64,000 bases of DNA from positions 2,252,501-2,316,500 of the forward strand of contig CP131056.1 of assembly GCA_030657355.1 (NCBI GenBank). The letters run 5' to 3'. The notes below the pieces were generated by a model that saw only the letters and a list, made by a program, of their open reading frames with translations, searched no databases and had not been told where the DNA came from. Source of the stretch: Radicibacter daui (lineage in GTDB: Bacteria; Pseudomonadota; Alphaproteobacteria; Radicibacterales; Radicibacteraceae). A program made the position numbers and the translations under genes. This document shows, piece by piece, positions 49,738 through 57,352 of this stretch; positions within the stretch are counted from its first letter, which is position 1; the number at the start of each line of letters is the position of its first letter.

Positions 49738-50841
49738 CTAGATGTCGGGTGTGCCGTGATCCTGGCTGATCGATGATAACGATCTTGTCGCAGCCTGCCC
49801 TATAGCGCCCGGGCCGAAACTTTCACGGTAAGCGGCCGGTGTTGTCGAGAGCTGCTGGCGGAAATGATGGCGCAGCGTGCCGGTGGTGCCGAAGCCGGAA
49901 AGCGCCGCCACCTCCTCGATTGAAATCGCCGTTGTTTCCAGAAACTCGCGCGCTTTGCCCAGCCGCTCTGCCAGCAGCCAGCGTGCGGGGGTAAGGCCGG
50001 TTGCCGCCTCGAACCGGCGCAGGAAGGTGCGCCGGCTCATGCCGGCCCGGGCGGCCAGTGCCTCGACGGAATGGTCGGCGCTGAGATCCGCGCGCATCTG
50101 GTCCAGCAGGGGGCCGAGCCGGCTGCTTTCATGTGCCCGCGGCACCGGCTGGCGGATGAACTGCGCCTGCCCGCCATCGCGGTGGGCCGGTATCACCAGC
50201 CGGCGCGCCACCTTGTTGGCGGCCTCGGCGCCAAAATCCTGCCGGATGATGTGCAGGCAAAGATCGAGCCCGGCGGCGGTGCCGGCCGAGGTGAGCACGC
50301 TGCCTTCATCGACATAAAGCACATCCGGCGTGACCTGCACGCCGGGGAAACGCCCCTGCAAGGGCCCGGCATAACGCCAGTGCGTGGTGGCGCGGCGCCC
50401 TTCCAGCAGGCCGGCAGCCGCCAGCACAAAAGCGCCGGAGCAGAAGGAGAAGATGCGCGCGCCGCGCGCGTTTGCGGCCCGCAATGCCGCCACCAGCCGG
50501 TCCGGCACCGGCGCCTCGATGCCGCGCCAGCCGGGCACGATGATAAGAGCGGCTTGCTCCAGCAGTTCCAGCCCGCCATCGACATGGAAACGCAGGCCGC
50601 CGGTTGCCCGCATCTCGCCCTTATCCACGCCGGCAACGGCAAAACGATACCAGCCCGGCCCCATTTCGGGGCGGGCGAGGCCGAACACCTCGACAGCGAT
50701 GCCGAATTCAAAGGTGCAGAGCCGGTCATAGGCCAGCGCCACCACCAGCGGGCCGCCGGGGATGACCGTGCTGTCCGGGGCCGCTTCGGGCCGGGAAAGA
50801 TCATTTGGCATGATTTTGAGGGTAGCTGTCATGAGTGCCAT
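49738..50841 (-). CDS. GlxA-family AraC-type transcriptional regulator
   Basis: A 367-residue regulator. The N-terminal DJ-1/PfpI-like domain (about 30-215) has IFSFCSGAFVLAAAGLL with the family's nucleophile-position Cys and GSVLTSAGTAAGLDLCLHII. The C-terminal AraC domain has two helix-turn-helix motifs, EALAARAGMSRRTFLRRFEAATG and IEEVAALSGFGTTGTLRHHFRQ. The start is uncertain; ATG codons at residues 4 and 11 are alternatives. It is divergent from the rhodanese gene 63 bases away, a likely target. Confidence 0.9.
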   Translation of the reverse strand: MALMTATLKIMPNDLSRPEAAPDSTVIPGGPLVVALAYDRLCTFEFGIAVEVFGLARPEMGPGWYRFAVAGVDKGEMRATGGLRFHVDGGLELLEQAALIIVPGWRGIEAPVPDRLVAALRAANARGARIFSFCSGAFVLAAAGLLEGRRATTHWRYAGPLQGRFPGVQVTPDVLYVDEGSVLTSAGTAAGLDLCLHIIRQDFGAEAANKVARRLVIPAHRDGGQAQFIRQPVPRAHESSRLGPLLDQMRADLSADHSVEALAARAGMSRRTFLRRFEAATGLTPARWLLAERLGKAREFLETTAISIEEVAALSGFGTTGTLRHHFRQQLSTTPAAYRESFGPGAIGQAATRSLSSISQDHGTPDI

Positions 50842-50904
50842 CTACAAGCTTTGCCGGCACGGCCTTATCGTCGGCGGCATGACCCCGATGGAGGCTTTGA
50901 GACC

Positions 50905-51324
50905 ATGAGTTACGTGACCGATTACCCGCCCGCTTCTCCCGAAATCGCCGCCGCGCATTTTCTCGGCCGGCTCTCTGTCGAGACCGATTGTTCGGACGTG
51001 GCGGCGGCGCTGGCCGTCGGCGAGCCGGATTTTGTGCTGCTGCATGTGGTGGGCGCGCCGGAGGCCTATGCAAGGCGCCATGTGCCGGGCGCGCTGCATC
51101 TGCCGCACCGCCAGATCAGCGCTTCCAGGATGGCTGAGTGGCCGGAGGAAACGTTGTTTGTCGTCTATTGTGCCGGGCCGCACTGCAACGGCGCCGACCA
51201 GGCCGCGCTCAAGCTGGCGCGGCTTGGCCGTCCGGTAAAGATCATGATCGGCGGCATTACCGGCTGGCAGGACGAAGATTTGCCTTTCGCCACCGGCGCC
51301 GAACCGGGCAAGTTTCCGGCCTGA
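50905..51324 (+). CDS. Rhodanese-like domain protein
   Basis: A 139-residue single-domain sulfurtransferase. The active-site loop is CAGPHCNGAD with the catalytic Cys at about 85. It is preceded by FVLLHVVGAPEAYARRHVPGALHLPH and followed by IMIGGITGWQDE, all typical of rhodanese. It probably belongs to a GlxA-controlled unit with the NIPSNAP gene downstream. It starts at ATG 50905 after a GAGG site; earlier in-frame codons belong to the upstream regulator region in antisense. Confidence 0.9.
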   Translation: MSYVTDYPPASPEIAAAHFLGRLSVETDCSDVAAALAVGEPDFVLLHVVGAPEAYARRHVPGALHLPHRQISASRMAEWPEETLFVVYCAGPHCNGADQAALKLARLGRPVKIMIGGITGWQDEDLPFATGAEPGKFPA

Positions 51325-51405
51325 CTTTTTATGGGGGAGGACGGGTTCAGATGGGCCCGCCTTCCCTCATCCCGCTCATCCCCTGTTTCGGGAGCCCACC
51401 GGCCC

Positions 51406-51717
51406 ATGATCACCTGTTCCCTGCGCTACATCATCGATCCGCACAAACTCGCGGAGTTCGAGACTTATGCCCGGATGTGGATCCCGCTGGTAAACCGCAT
51501 GGGCGGTACGCATCACGGTTATTTCCTGCCGCATGAAGGCGCCAGCAACATCGCGCTCGCCCTCTTTAGCTTCCCCAGCCTCGCGGCTTACGAGCAGTAT
51601 CGCCTGAAAGCGGCGAGCGATCCGGACTGCATGGCGGCGCTGGAGTTTGAAAAACAGAACCGCAGCATCATCAGCTACGAGCGCAGCTTCATGCGGCCGG
51701 TGTTCGAGCAGGAGTGA
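51406..51717 (+). CDS. NIPSNAP family protein
   Basis: A 103-residue ferredoxin-like alpha+beta protein of the NIPSNAP/dimeric alpha-beta barrel class. It begins MITCSLRYIIDPHKLAEFET and has GGTHHGYFLPHEGASN and ALFSFPSLAAYEQYR. GGGAG lies about 11 bases upstream of the ATG. It is 81 bases downstream of the rhodanese gene on the same strand. Function unknown; often linked to regulators of the GlxA or LysR type. Confidence 0.85.
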   Translation: MITCSLRYIIDPHKLAEFETYARMWIPLVNRMGGTHHGYFLPHEGASNIALALFSFPSLAAYEQYRLKAASDPDCMAALEFEKQNRSIISYERSFMRPVFEQE

Positions 51718-51740
51718 GCACGGGGCTTGTGGCCAGACGA

Positions 51741-52487
51741 TCAGAACGGCCGCGTCAGCATCTCCATGCCCAGCAGCAGTAGCGAAAACAGAAAGCAGCG
51801 CCGGAAGACTGCCGGGCTCACCCGCTGGCGCAGAAACTGGCCGGCGCCCATGCCGGCCAGTGCCGGCAGCGTGGCGAGCAGCGACAGCAGCAGGTTGCCA
51901 GGGTGAAAGCCCCCCTGAAAGGCCAGCCCGCTGGCGAGCGCCAGCGTCGACAGGGTGAAGAACAGGCCGAGGGCCTGCACCAGCTCATCCCGGCGTAGCC
52001 CCAGCGCCTGCAACCACGGCACCGCGGGAATAACGAAGATGCCGGTGGCGCCGGTTACAAGACCGGTGGCGAGGCCGACGGGTGCCTGAAGCCGGCGCTC
52101 CAGCCGGGGCGGCACCCGCAGCGGGCCCGCCAGCAGCGTGTAGAGTGCGTAGGCGCAAAGCGCGAGGCCAAGCGCCACCGTCGCGGGGCCGGTTTTGCCG
52201 GCGCTCGCCAGCACTGGCGCCGTCAGCAGGGTGCCGCAGAAACTGGCCGCCAGCAGCGGCCATAACCGGCGGGACAAGGCGGGCAAGGCCGGGCCGGCGG
52301 CAAGCTGCCAGAGGTTGGTGAGGAAAGACGGCACGATCAGCAGCCCGGCTGCGGTGAGCGGCGACAGCACCGCCCCGAGGATGGCCATCGCCACAGTGGG
52401 CAGCCCCATGCCGGTGACGCCCTTGACCACACCGGCAAGGAAGAAGGTGGCGGCGATGAGCAGCAACTGCGAAGTCGGGTCGGTCAT
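51741..52487 (-). CDS. TauE/SafE-type sulfite/organic anion exporter
   Basis: A 248-residue membrane protein with about eight helices of the TSUP (TauE/SafE) family. The first half carries GVVKGVTGMGLPTVAMAILGA (about 20-40) and the second half the repeated GLVTGATGIFVIPAVPWLQALG, the two G-x-G-x-G-x-x-x-P repeats of the family. The ATG at 52487 is chosen because the N-terminus then starts just before the first helix. It is divergent from a LysR regulator, its probable controller. Confidence 0.88.
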   Translation of the reverse strand: MTDPTSQLLLIAATFFLAGVVKGVTGMGLPTVAMAILGAVLSPLTAAGLLIVPSFLTNLWQLAAGPALPALSRRLWPLLAASFCGTLLTAPVLASAGKTGPATVALGLALCAYALYTLLAGPLRVPPRLERRLQAPVGLATGLVTGATGIFVIPAVPWLQALGLRRDELVQALGLFFTLSTLALASGLAFQGGFHPGNLLLSLLATLPALAGMGAGQFLRQRVSPAVFRRCFLFSLLLLGMEMLTRPF

Positions 52488-52592
52488 GATGACCCAAGCC
52501 TTAAACGCGCTGGCGGCTCCGCTGAATGTGGAAGGCGCCGCTATCAGCCTTCGGCTGTTCCGAAGGCTGGGCATGGGCTAGACTGTGCCCCC

Positions 52593-53483
52593 ATGCGATT
52601 TGACCTTACTGACCTGCGTCTTTTTCTGGCCGTGGTGGATGCCGGCAGCATTACCGGCGGCGCGGCAGAAGCCGGCCTGTCGCTGGCCGCAGCCAGCGAA
52701 CGCTTACGGGATATGGAGTTGGATGGTGCCGTGAGCCTGCTGGAACGCGGGCGGCGCGGCGTAAAACCAACGCCTGCCGGTGAGGCGCTTGCCCACCATG
52801 CCCGCCGTGTACTGCGGCAGATGGCGGAGATGCGCGGCGAGCTGGCAGCCCATGCAAGGGGTCTGCGCACTGTGGTGCGTATGGCGGCCAATACGGCGGC
52901 CATCAGTGAATTCCTGCCGGCACGGCTTGCACCCTGGCTGGCGGCCGAGCCGCAGATCGATATCGATCTCAAGGAACGCCAGAGCAGTGAAATTGCCCGG
53001 CTGGTGACAGGCGGCCTTGCCGATATCGGCATCCTCTCCGCCGCCGTCGATACTGCCGGGCTGGACCTCCGGCCTTTTGCTGCCGACCGGCTGGTGCTGG
53101 TGGTGCCGGCCGGGCACCGGCTGGCTACTGCGAAAAGCATCGCCCTCGTCGAAGTGCTGGACCAGCCCTTCATCGGCCTTGGCAGCGGAGCCCTGCAGGC
53201 GCATGTAGAGGCGCAGGCACAGCGTCTTGGCAGCCGGCTCAAGCTCAGGTTGCGGCTTGCCACCTATGAAGGGGTCTGCCGTCTGGTAGCGGAAGGTGCC
53301 GGGCTGGCGATCCTGTCGGAGGCGGCGGCCCGCCGCTGCGCCCGCGGGCTGAAGCTGGTTATCCTGCGCCTCAGCGATGGCTGGGCGACCCGCCAGCTGT
53401 CACTGGCAAAAGCAAGTGACAGCGATCTGCCGGCCCCGGCGCGGGCACTCTTCGACTATCTGGCCGGCGATACCGGCGCCTAG
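52593..53483 (+). CDS. LysR-family transcriptional regulator
   Basis: A 296-residue LTTR. The winged helix is at the N-terminus (RFDLTDLRLFLAVVDAGSITGGAAEAG, then AAASERLRDMEL). A LysR_substrate domain (about 88-290) includes the FPGLPL-like effector pocket. It is unusual in AAASERLRDME, where most LTTRs have PAVSRQIRRLE. It is divergent from the TauE exporter by 105 bases, and its 3' end overlaps the convergent TfoX-N gene by four bases. Confidence 0.92.
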   Translation: MRFDLTDLRLFLAVVDAGSITGGAAEAGLSLAAASERLRDMELDGAVSLLERGRRGVKPTPAGEALAHHARRVLRQMAEMRGELAAHARGLRTVVRMAANTAAISEFLPARLAPWLAAEPQIDIDLKERQSSEIARLVTGGLADIGILSAAVDTAGLDLRPFAADRLVLVVPAGHRLATAKSIALVEVLDQPFIGLGSGALQAHVEAQAQRLGSRLKLRLRLATYEGVCRLVAEGAGLAILSEAAARRCARGLKLVILRLSDGWATRQLSLAKASDSDLPAPARALFDYLAGDTGA

Positions 53484-53827
53484 AGTTTGGCGGGCAGACC
53501 GTTCACGAAAGTCAGCGCCCCGTCCAGCAGGCGGGCGCGCAGTGCGTCATCGGCAAAAGCATCCGGATCGGCCCATACCCAGCCGGGCATGCCCCTGCCC
53601 TGCATTACCATCGGGGTGATCCCCGGCTCTTCCAGCGCCCAGCCCTCATTGCCCTTGCCGAGGCGGATGAGCATGGCGTCCACCTTGGCGCCGCACAGCA
53701 GATTGCCGCGCAAAAGCCAGCACAGGCCGCCGAACATGGGCTGTTCGGAAAGGCCCACCATGTTTGATAAGCCCACGCCTTCCAGATGCTCGCGGATCAG
53801 TTCCTCAAGGCCCGGGTCGCGCGCCAT
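53480..53827 (-). CDS. TfoX N-terminal domain protein
   Basis: A 115-residue protein consisting only of the TfoX_N domain: MVGLSEQPMFGGLCWLLRGNLLCGAK (about 23-48, the MFGG signature), then MLIRLGKGNEGWALEEPG and MPGWVWADPDAF. The competence-linked C-terminal domain is absent, as in most alphaproteobacterial members. Function unknown. Seventeen bases downstream of the RidA-like gene. Confidence 0.88.
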   Translation of the reverse strand: MARDPGLEELIREHLEGVGLSNMVGLSEQPMFGGLCWLLRGNLLCGAKVDAMLIRLGKGNEGWALEEPGITPMVMQGRGMPGWVWADPDAFADDALRARLLDGALTFVNGLPAKL

Positions 53828-53844
53828 GATCTCTTCCTTTCCCT

Positions 53845-54330
53845 TCAGGGATCGATCAGCACTTCTGCCTCGATCTCGACCGGAATGCCGAACGGCAGGC
53901 CCGCCATGCCGACAGCGGAACGGGCATGGGCGCCGTGCTCCGGGCCCCAGAGGTCGTTGATGAGGTCGCTGAAGCCGTTGATGACGAGGGGATAGCGGTC
54001 AAAGGTCGGCGCGGCATTGACCATGCCGAATACCCGCAGCCACGCCTTTACCCGGTCCAGCTCGCCGAGATGCTGCTTGAGGCTTGCCAGCATGGCGAGC
54101 GCGGTAAGGCGCGCGGCCTCATAGGCCTGCTCCTGGCTGAGATCATGCCCCACCTTGCCGAGCGGTTTGGCAATAGAGCCGTCGGCGGCGAGCGGGCCAT
54201 GGCCGGAGATGAAGGCGCGGTCACCCATCACCCGCACCCAGGGGAAACCCAGCACCACCCCCGGCGGCAGTTGCACCGGCTCAGGCAGTACGAGCCCCCG
54301 CTCCGCCAGACGTTTCTCGATCTCGCCCAT
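53845..54330 (-). CDS. RidA/YjgF-family protein
   Basis: A 161-residue member of the RidA superfamily in its longer subfamily form. It has FISGHGPLAADGS, the internal helix LTALAMLASLKQHLGELDRV and the end SAVGMAGLPFGIPVEIEAEVLI. The enamine-hydrolysing Arg of archetypal RidA (in the PVR.. SR motif) is HARSAVGMAG here, so Arg is present at the right place. Likely deaminates reactive enamines or has a related role. Confidence 0.9.
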   Translation of the reverse strand: MGEIEKRLAERGLVLPEPVQLPPGVVLGFPWVRVMGDRAFISGHGPLAADGSIAKPLGKVGHDLSQEQAYEAARLTALAMLASLKQHLGELDRVKAWLRVFGMVNAAPTFDRYPLVINGFSDLINDLWGPEHGAHARSAVGMAGLPFGIPVEIEAEVLIDP

Positions 54331-54387
54331 CGTCTCTCTGCCCGCGTTCCTGTCATCGTTACTGGCAGGAGAGTGCCGCCGCCGGGC

Positions 54388-54726
54388 CTAGACGGCAAGC
54401 GCGCGGTAACTGCCGGTATCGCTGCGCACGCCCATCAGCGCCATCACCTCCTCGCGGTTGATGCCGCGGCGCGCATCCTCGGCGGCCACCGCTGCGGCAA
54501 CAGCCGGGGCAAAGGCGGCATCGGCGAATTCGACGATGGTGACGAAGTTGAAGAGGCCGTTGCCGGCCACCTGCTCCATCAGCGTATCGCGCACAAAACC
54601 CTGCTGCCGGCGCAGGATGGAAAAAGTATCGCGGACCATCTCCATGAATTGCTGCCGCGCTTCGGGCGGAACCTGAAACTTGTTGATGCGGAAAACCGGG
54701 GCCGGAGCGGCTGCGGACTGGGTCAT
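54388..54726 (-). CDS. Dimeric alpha-beta barrel (antibiotic biosynthesis monooxygenase-like) protein
   Basis: A 112-residue ABM-type protein: FRINKFQVPPEARQQFMEMV, then FSILRRQQGFVRDTLM and FNFVTIVEFADAAFAPAVAAA. This superfamily contains small cofactor-free monooxygenases acting on quinols. It is divergent from soxR across a perfect SoxR-box palindrome, so it is probably a SoxR-activated redox-stress gene. Confidence 0.85.
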   Translation of the reverse strand: MTQSAAAPAPVFRINKFQVPPEARQQFMEMVRDTFSILRRQQGFVRDTLMEQVAGNGLFNFVTIVEFADAAFAPAVAAAVAAEDARRGINREEVMALMGVRSDTGSYRALAV

Positions 54727-54793
54727 CTGGTATCGTTCCTGACGTAAAGGAGCCCTGGCGCCATGGGGCGCGGCTTGACGGCAAGGACGCTAC

Positions 54794-54815
54794 GACCTCA
54801 ACTTAAGTTGAGGTC
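54794..54815. promoter_or_regulatory. SoxR operator (22-base perfect palindrome)
   Basis: A perfect 22-base inverted repeat with core CCTCAACTTAAGTTGAGG, matching the SoxR-box pattern CCTCAA-(6)-TTGAGG. It lies between the divergent monooxygenase-like gene and soxR and overlaps the promoter region of both. The AAGGAGG ribosome binding site of soxR follows it directly. Confidence 0.9.
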
Positions 54816-54832
54816 AAGGAGGTTCTTTCGCG

Positions 54833-55297
54833 ATGACAAAACCGGCCGGAGCAGTGTCGGCGTGGCTTACCGTTGGCGAGGTTGCCGAGCGCAGCGGCGT
54901 GAGTGTCTCGGCTCTCCATTTTTATGAGCGTAAGGGGCTGATCGCCAGCATGCGCACCGGCGGCAACCAGCGCCGGTTTCCGCGCGGCGTGTTGCGGCGC
55001 ATCGCCGTTATCAAGGTGGCGCAGCGCGCGGGTATTCCCTTGGGCGAGATTGCCGCGGCGCTGGGCGGCCTGCCGGCGGGAAGCCCCGTTCAGGCAGAAG
55101 ACTGGCAGCGGCTCTCGGCGCGCTGGAAAGAAGATATCGAGGCCCGTATCGCCGATCTGACCGCGCTCAGGGACAATCTGGCCGGCTGTATCGGCTGCGG
55201 ATGCCTGTCGCTGGGCGAATGCCCGCTGCGCAATCCCGCCGACAGGCTGGCGGCTGGCGGCGCCGGTGCCCGGCTGTTGCCACGCCCGGGGATATGA
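54833..55297 (+). CDS. soxR: Redox-sensitive transcriptional activator SoxR
   Basis: MerR-family regulator of 154 residues. The winged HTH is [20 protein letters not shown] (about 13-32). The dimerisation helix follows and the [2Fe-2S] cluster motif [14 protein letters not shown] (about 119-132) supplies the four cysteines. Oxidation by redox-cycling compounds turns on promoters with the CCTCAA-N6-TTGAGG box, one of which lies just upstream. There is no soxS, as normal outside enterics; the divergent monooxygenase-like gene is the likely direct target. Confidence 0.96.
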   Translation: MTKPAGAVSAWLTVGEVAERSGVSVSALHFYERKGLIASMRTGGNQRRFPRGVLRRIAVIKVAQRAGIPLGEIAAALGGLPAGSPVQAEDWQRLSARWKEDIEARIADLTALRDNLAGCIGCGCLSLGECPLRNPADRLAAGGAGARLLPRPGI

Positions 55298-55472
55298 AGG
55301 CGAAAAGTCACACAAATTCCGGGCGGTCAAAAATGGAACTACTTCTTTTGCACCGACCTTGAGTAACTATTGGCCGCTGACCGCCCGCGGGCACCGCGTT
55401 AGAATTGACGGCGCCCGCAAATGTCAGTGCTCCGCCCTTGCCCCGATGCCAGGGTGCTTCCGGAAGGCGTGG

Positions 55473-55988
55473 ATGTTGAAACTCGTCAAGCGGCCCCTGC
55501 AAACGTTCCGGCAAGAGCGCATGGTTGCGTTCGATCCCCTCGACCCGCCTTTTGACAGGCTGGGCCCGGAGCGGCTGGAGCGGGTGTTTTCCCTCTGGCA
55601 CCACTGGCGCGGCGACAAGCCGGCGCCCCGCCGTGCCGAGGTGGATCCGGCCGCCCTGCGTGCCCTGCTGCCGCAGATCTTCATTCTCGATGTCGAGGAA
55701 GATGATTTCCGCTTCCGCCTTGTCGGCGAGGCGGTCAATGAGCGGTACGACCACCGGCTCAAGGGCCATTCGCTGCGTGATCTGCTGAATGGCGCCGTGC
55801 TCGACGAGACGCTGCATGAGCACCGGCAATGCGTGGAACGTCTGCAGGCGGTGCTGGTGCATAACGGCCTGGACACAGCCTCGCATGATGATCGCAGCAT
55901 CTATACGCGGTTGCTGCTGCCGCTGGAGGTCGTGGGCGGGACGGCCCGTCATATTCTGGGGATGATGGAGTTTCCTGCCGCGGCCTGA
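55473..55988 (+). CDS. PAS_5-domain protein
   Basis: A 171-residue soluble protein: a PAS_5-type sensory fold with LERVFSLWHHWRGDK, ALRALLPQIFILDVEEDDFRFRLVGEAVNERYDHRLKGHSLRDLL (given here only as landmarks at about 60-105) and a closing YTRLLLPLEVVGG. No output domain. The ATG at 55473 has GGAAGG six bases upstream; the frame is open further upstream but without similarity. It is a shorter relative of the protein at 9965-10804. Confidence 0.8.
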   Translation: MLKLVKRPLQTFRQERMVAFDPLDPPFDRLGPERLERVFSLWHHWRGDKPAPRRAEVDPAALRALLPQIFILDVEEDDFRFRLVGEAVNERYDHRLKGHSLRDLLNGAVLDETLHEHRQCVERLQAVLVHNGLDTASHDDRSIYTRLLLPLEVVGGTARHILGMMEFPAAA

Positions 55989-56092
55989 GACGGGGCACGT
56001 GAAGCCGGCTGCCGGTTTTACGGAATTGCGCATTAAAAATTTTACTGTAGTTTAATTTTTAAGCGCCATTTCCGAAGACGTGCCAGTTCCCG

Positions 56093-56713
56093 ATGGACCC
56101 AGTCTCTCCACCGCCCTCCAGCCTTACGGCGCTGTCTTCTGCCGGCACCGCCTCGGCGCAGATCGGCTCCATCCTGCGCGAGCGGCGCAAGAAGCTGAAG
56201 CTTACGCTGCAGGCGGTTGCCGAGCGGGCGCATCTTTCCATCGGCTTCGTCTCGCTGGTCGAGCGCGATCTCGCCACTCCTTCCCTCTCCGCCCTCGTCA
56301 ATATCGCGCAGGTGCTGGGGCTGGAGGTGGGCGATCTCATCCGCGTGCCGGATGGCGACGATGTGGTGTCCTATGCCTCGACGCGGGCGAGTTTTTCGCT
56401 GGGTAACACGGCGATTGCCTATGGCCGCCTCAGCGCCGATTTCCCCGACAGCCATATCAATGCCGTCGAGCTGATGGTGCCGCCCGGTTATGTCGCCGAA
56501 GAGGTCGAACATTCCGGCGAGGATTTCCTCTACCTGCTCGAAGGCCGCCTGCGGGTGGTGCTGGATGGCAAGCAGTATGAGCTGCGGCCGGGCGATGCCA
56601 TGCATTTCCGCTCCTCACGCTCGCATGGTTTCACCAATCCCGGCGATGGTCCGGCCCGGCTGCTCTGGGTCGGCGATCTTTCCATTTTCCCCCACCGCGC
56701 GAGCGATACCTGA
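56093..56713 (+). CDS. XRE-family HTH regulator with C-terminal cupin
   Basis: A 206-residue regulator. HTH_3 lies at about 22-78 (LRERRKKLKLTLQAVAERAHLSIGFVSLVERDLATPSLSAL in several pieces). A cupin_2 ligand-binding domain at about 120-195 has HSGEDFLYLLEGRLRV and DAMHFRSSRSHGF. Such proteins (PuuR/HipB-cupin type) usually regulate amino-acid or polyamine uptake or catabolism. It is one base away from the GAF gene and directly upstream of a peptide-type ABC transporter, which is its likely target. Confidence 0.92.
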   Translation: MDPVSPPPSSLTALSSAGTASAQIGSILRERRKKLKLTLQAVAERAHLSIGFVSLVERDLATPSLSALVNIAQVLGLEVGDLIRVPDGDDVVSYASTRASFSLGNTAIAYGRLSADFPDSHINAVELMVPPGYVAEEVEHSGEDFLYLLEGRLRVVLDGKQYELRPGDAMHFRSSRSHGFTNPGDGPARLLWVGDLSIFPHRASDT

Positions 56714-57228
56714 TGACGACGCCCCTGCCCACTTCCGCCCAGGCCCTCGGCGCCCTGCTTGCCGCATGCGACGATATCCGCACCGGCTGCCAGCTGGCGC
56801 AGGATGCCCTGCTTGCCCGTTTCGGCGGCCGGCTCTTTACCCTGACGGCGTCCTTCCCCGAACGCGGCGTGGCGCGGCGGCTGTGGACCAATCTCGGCTC
56901 GGAATATAGCGAAGGCGGTGAGAAACCCATTCTGGCCGATGCCTGGTCCGATCAGGTGCTGAAGCGCGGCGAGCCGTTCCGTGGCTCGACGATCGAGGAT
57001 GTGAAACCCTATTTCCCCGATCATGCCCAGATCTCCGGCCTTGGCCTTGGCGCCGTGCTCAACCTGCCGGTGCGCGCCGGCGGCCGGACCATCGGCACCG
57101 TCAATCTGCTGGACGCGGATCATGCCTATGACGGGGTTGACCTGTCGGACGCCTTCGCCTGGGCGCAGGCGCTGAAACCGATCTTTACCGCCTATCACGC
57201 GGCTGCCGCCGGCAGCTCTGCGGCCTGA
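56713..57228 (+). CDS. GAF-domain protein
   Basis: A 171-residue single-GAF-domain protein: FTLTASFPERGVARRLW, IEDVKPYFPDHAQISGLGLGAVLNLPVRAGGRTIGTVNLLD (landmarks at about 95-135). No catalytic domain. Its start shares one base with the stop of the XRE-cupin gene, so the two are translated together. GAF domains bind small molecules; an accessory sensor for the transporter operon is plausible. The next 124 bases contain a GC-rich hairpin (57241-57265) but no T-run. Confidence 0.82.
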   Translation: MTTPLPTSAQALGALLAACDDIRTGCQLAQDALLARFGGRLFTLTASFPERGVARRLWTNLGSEYSEGGEKPILADAWSDQVLKRGEPFRGSTIEDVKPYFPDHAQISGLGLGAVLNLPVRAGGRTIGTVNLLDADHAYDGVDLSDAFAWAQALKPIFTAYHAAAAGSSAA

Positions 57229-57352
57229 AAAACTTCGGGGGGGCCGCCCGGTGAACAGGCGGCTCCGTGAAGCCTTGAAAAAACAATAAAAACAAAAGCC
57301 AAGAACCAAAACCTGAGTTGAATGTCTCTCACGAACAGGGAGCTGGACTGAA

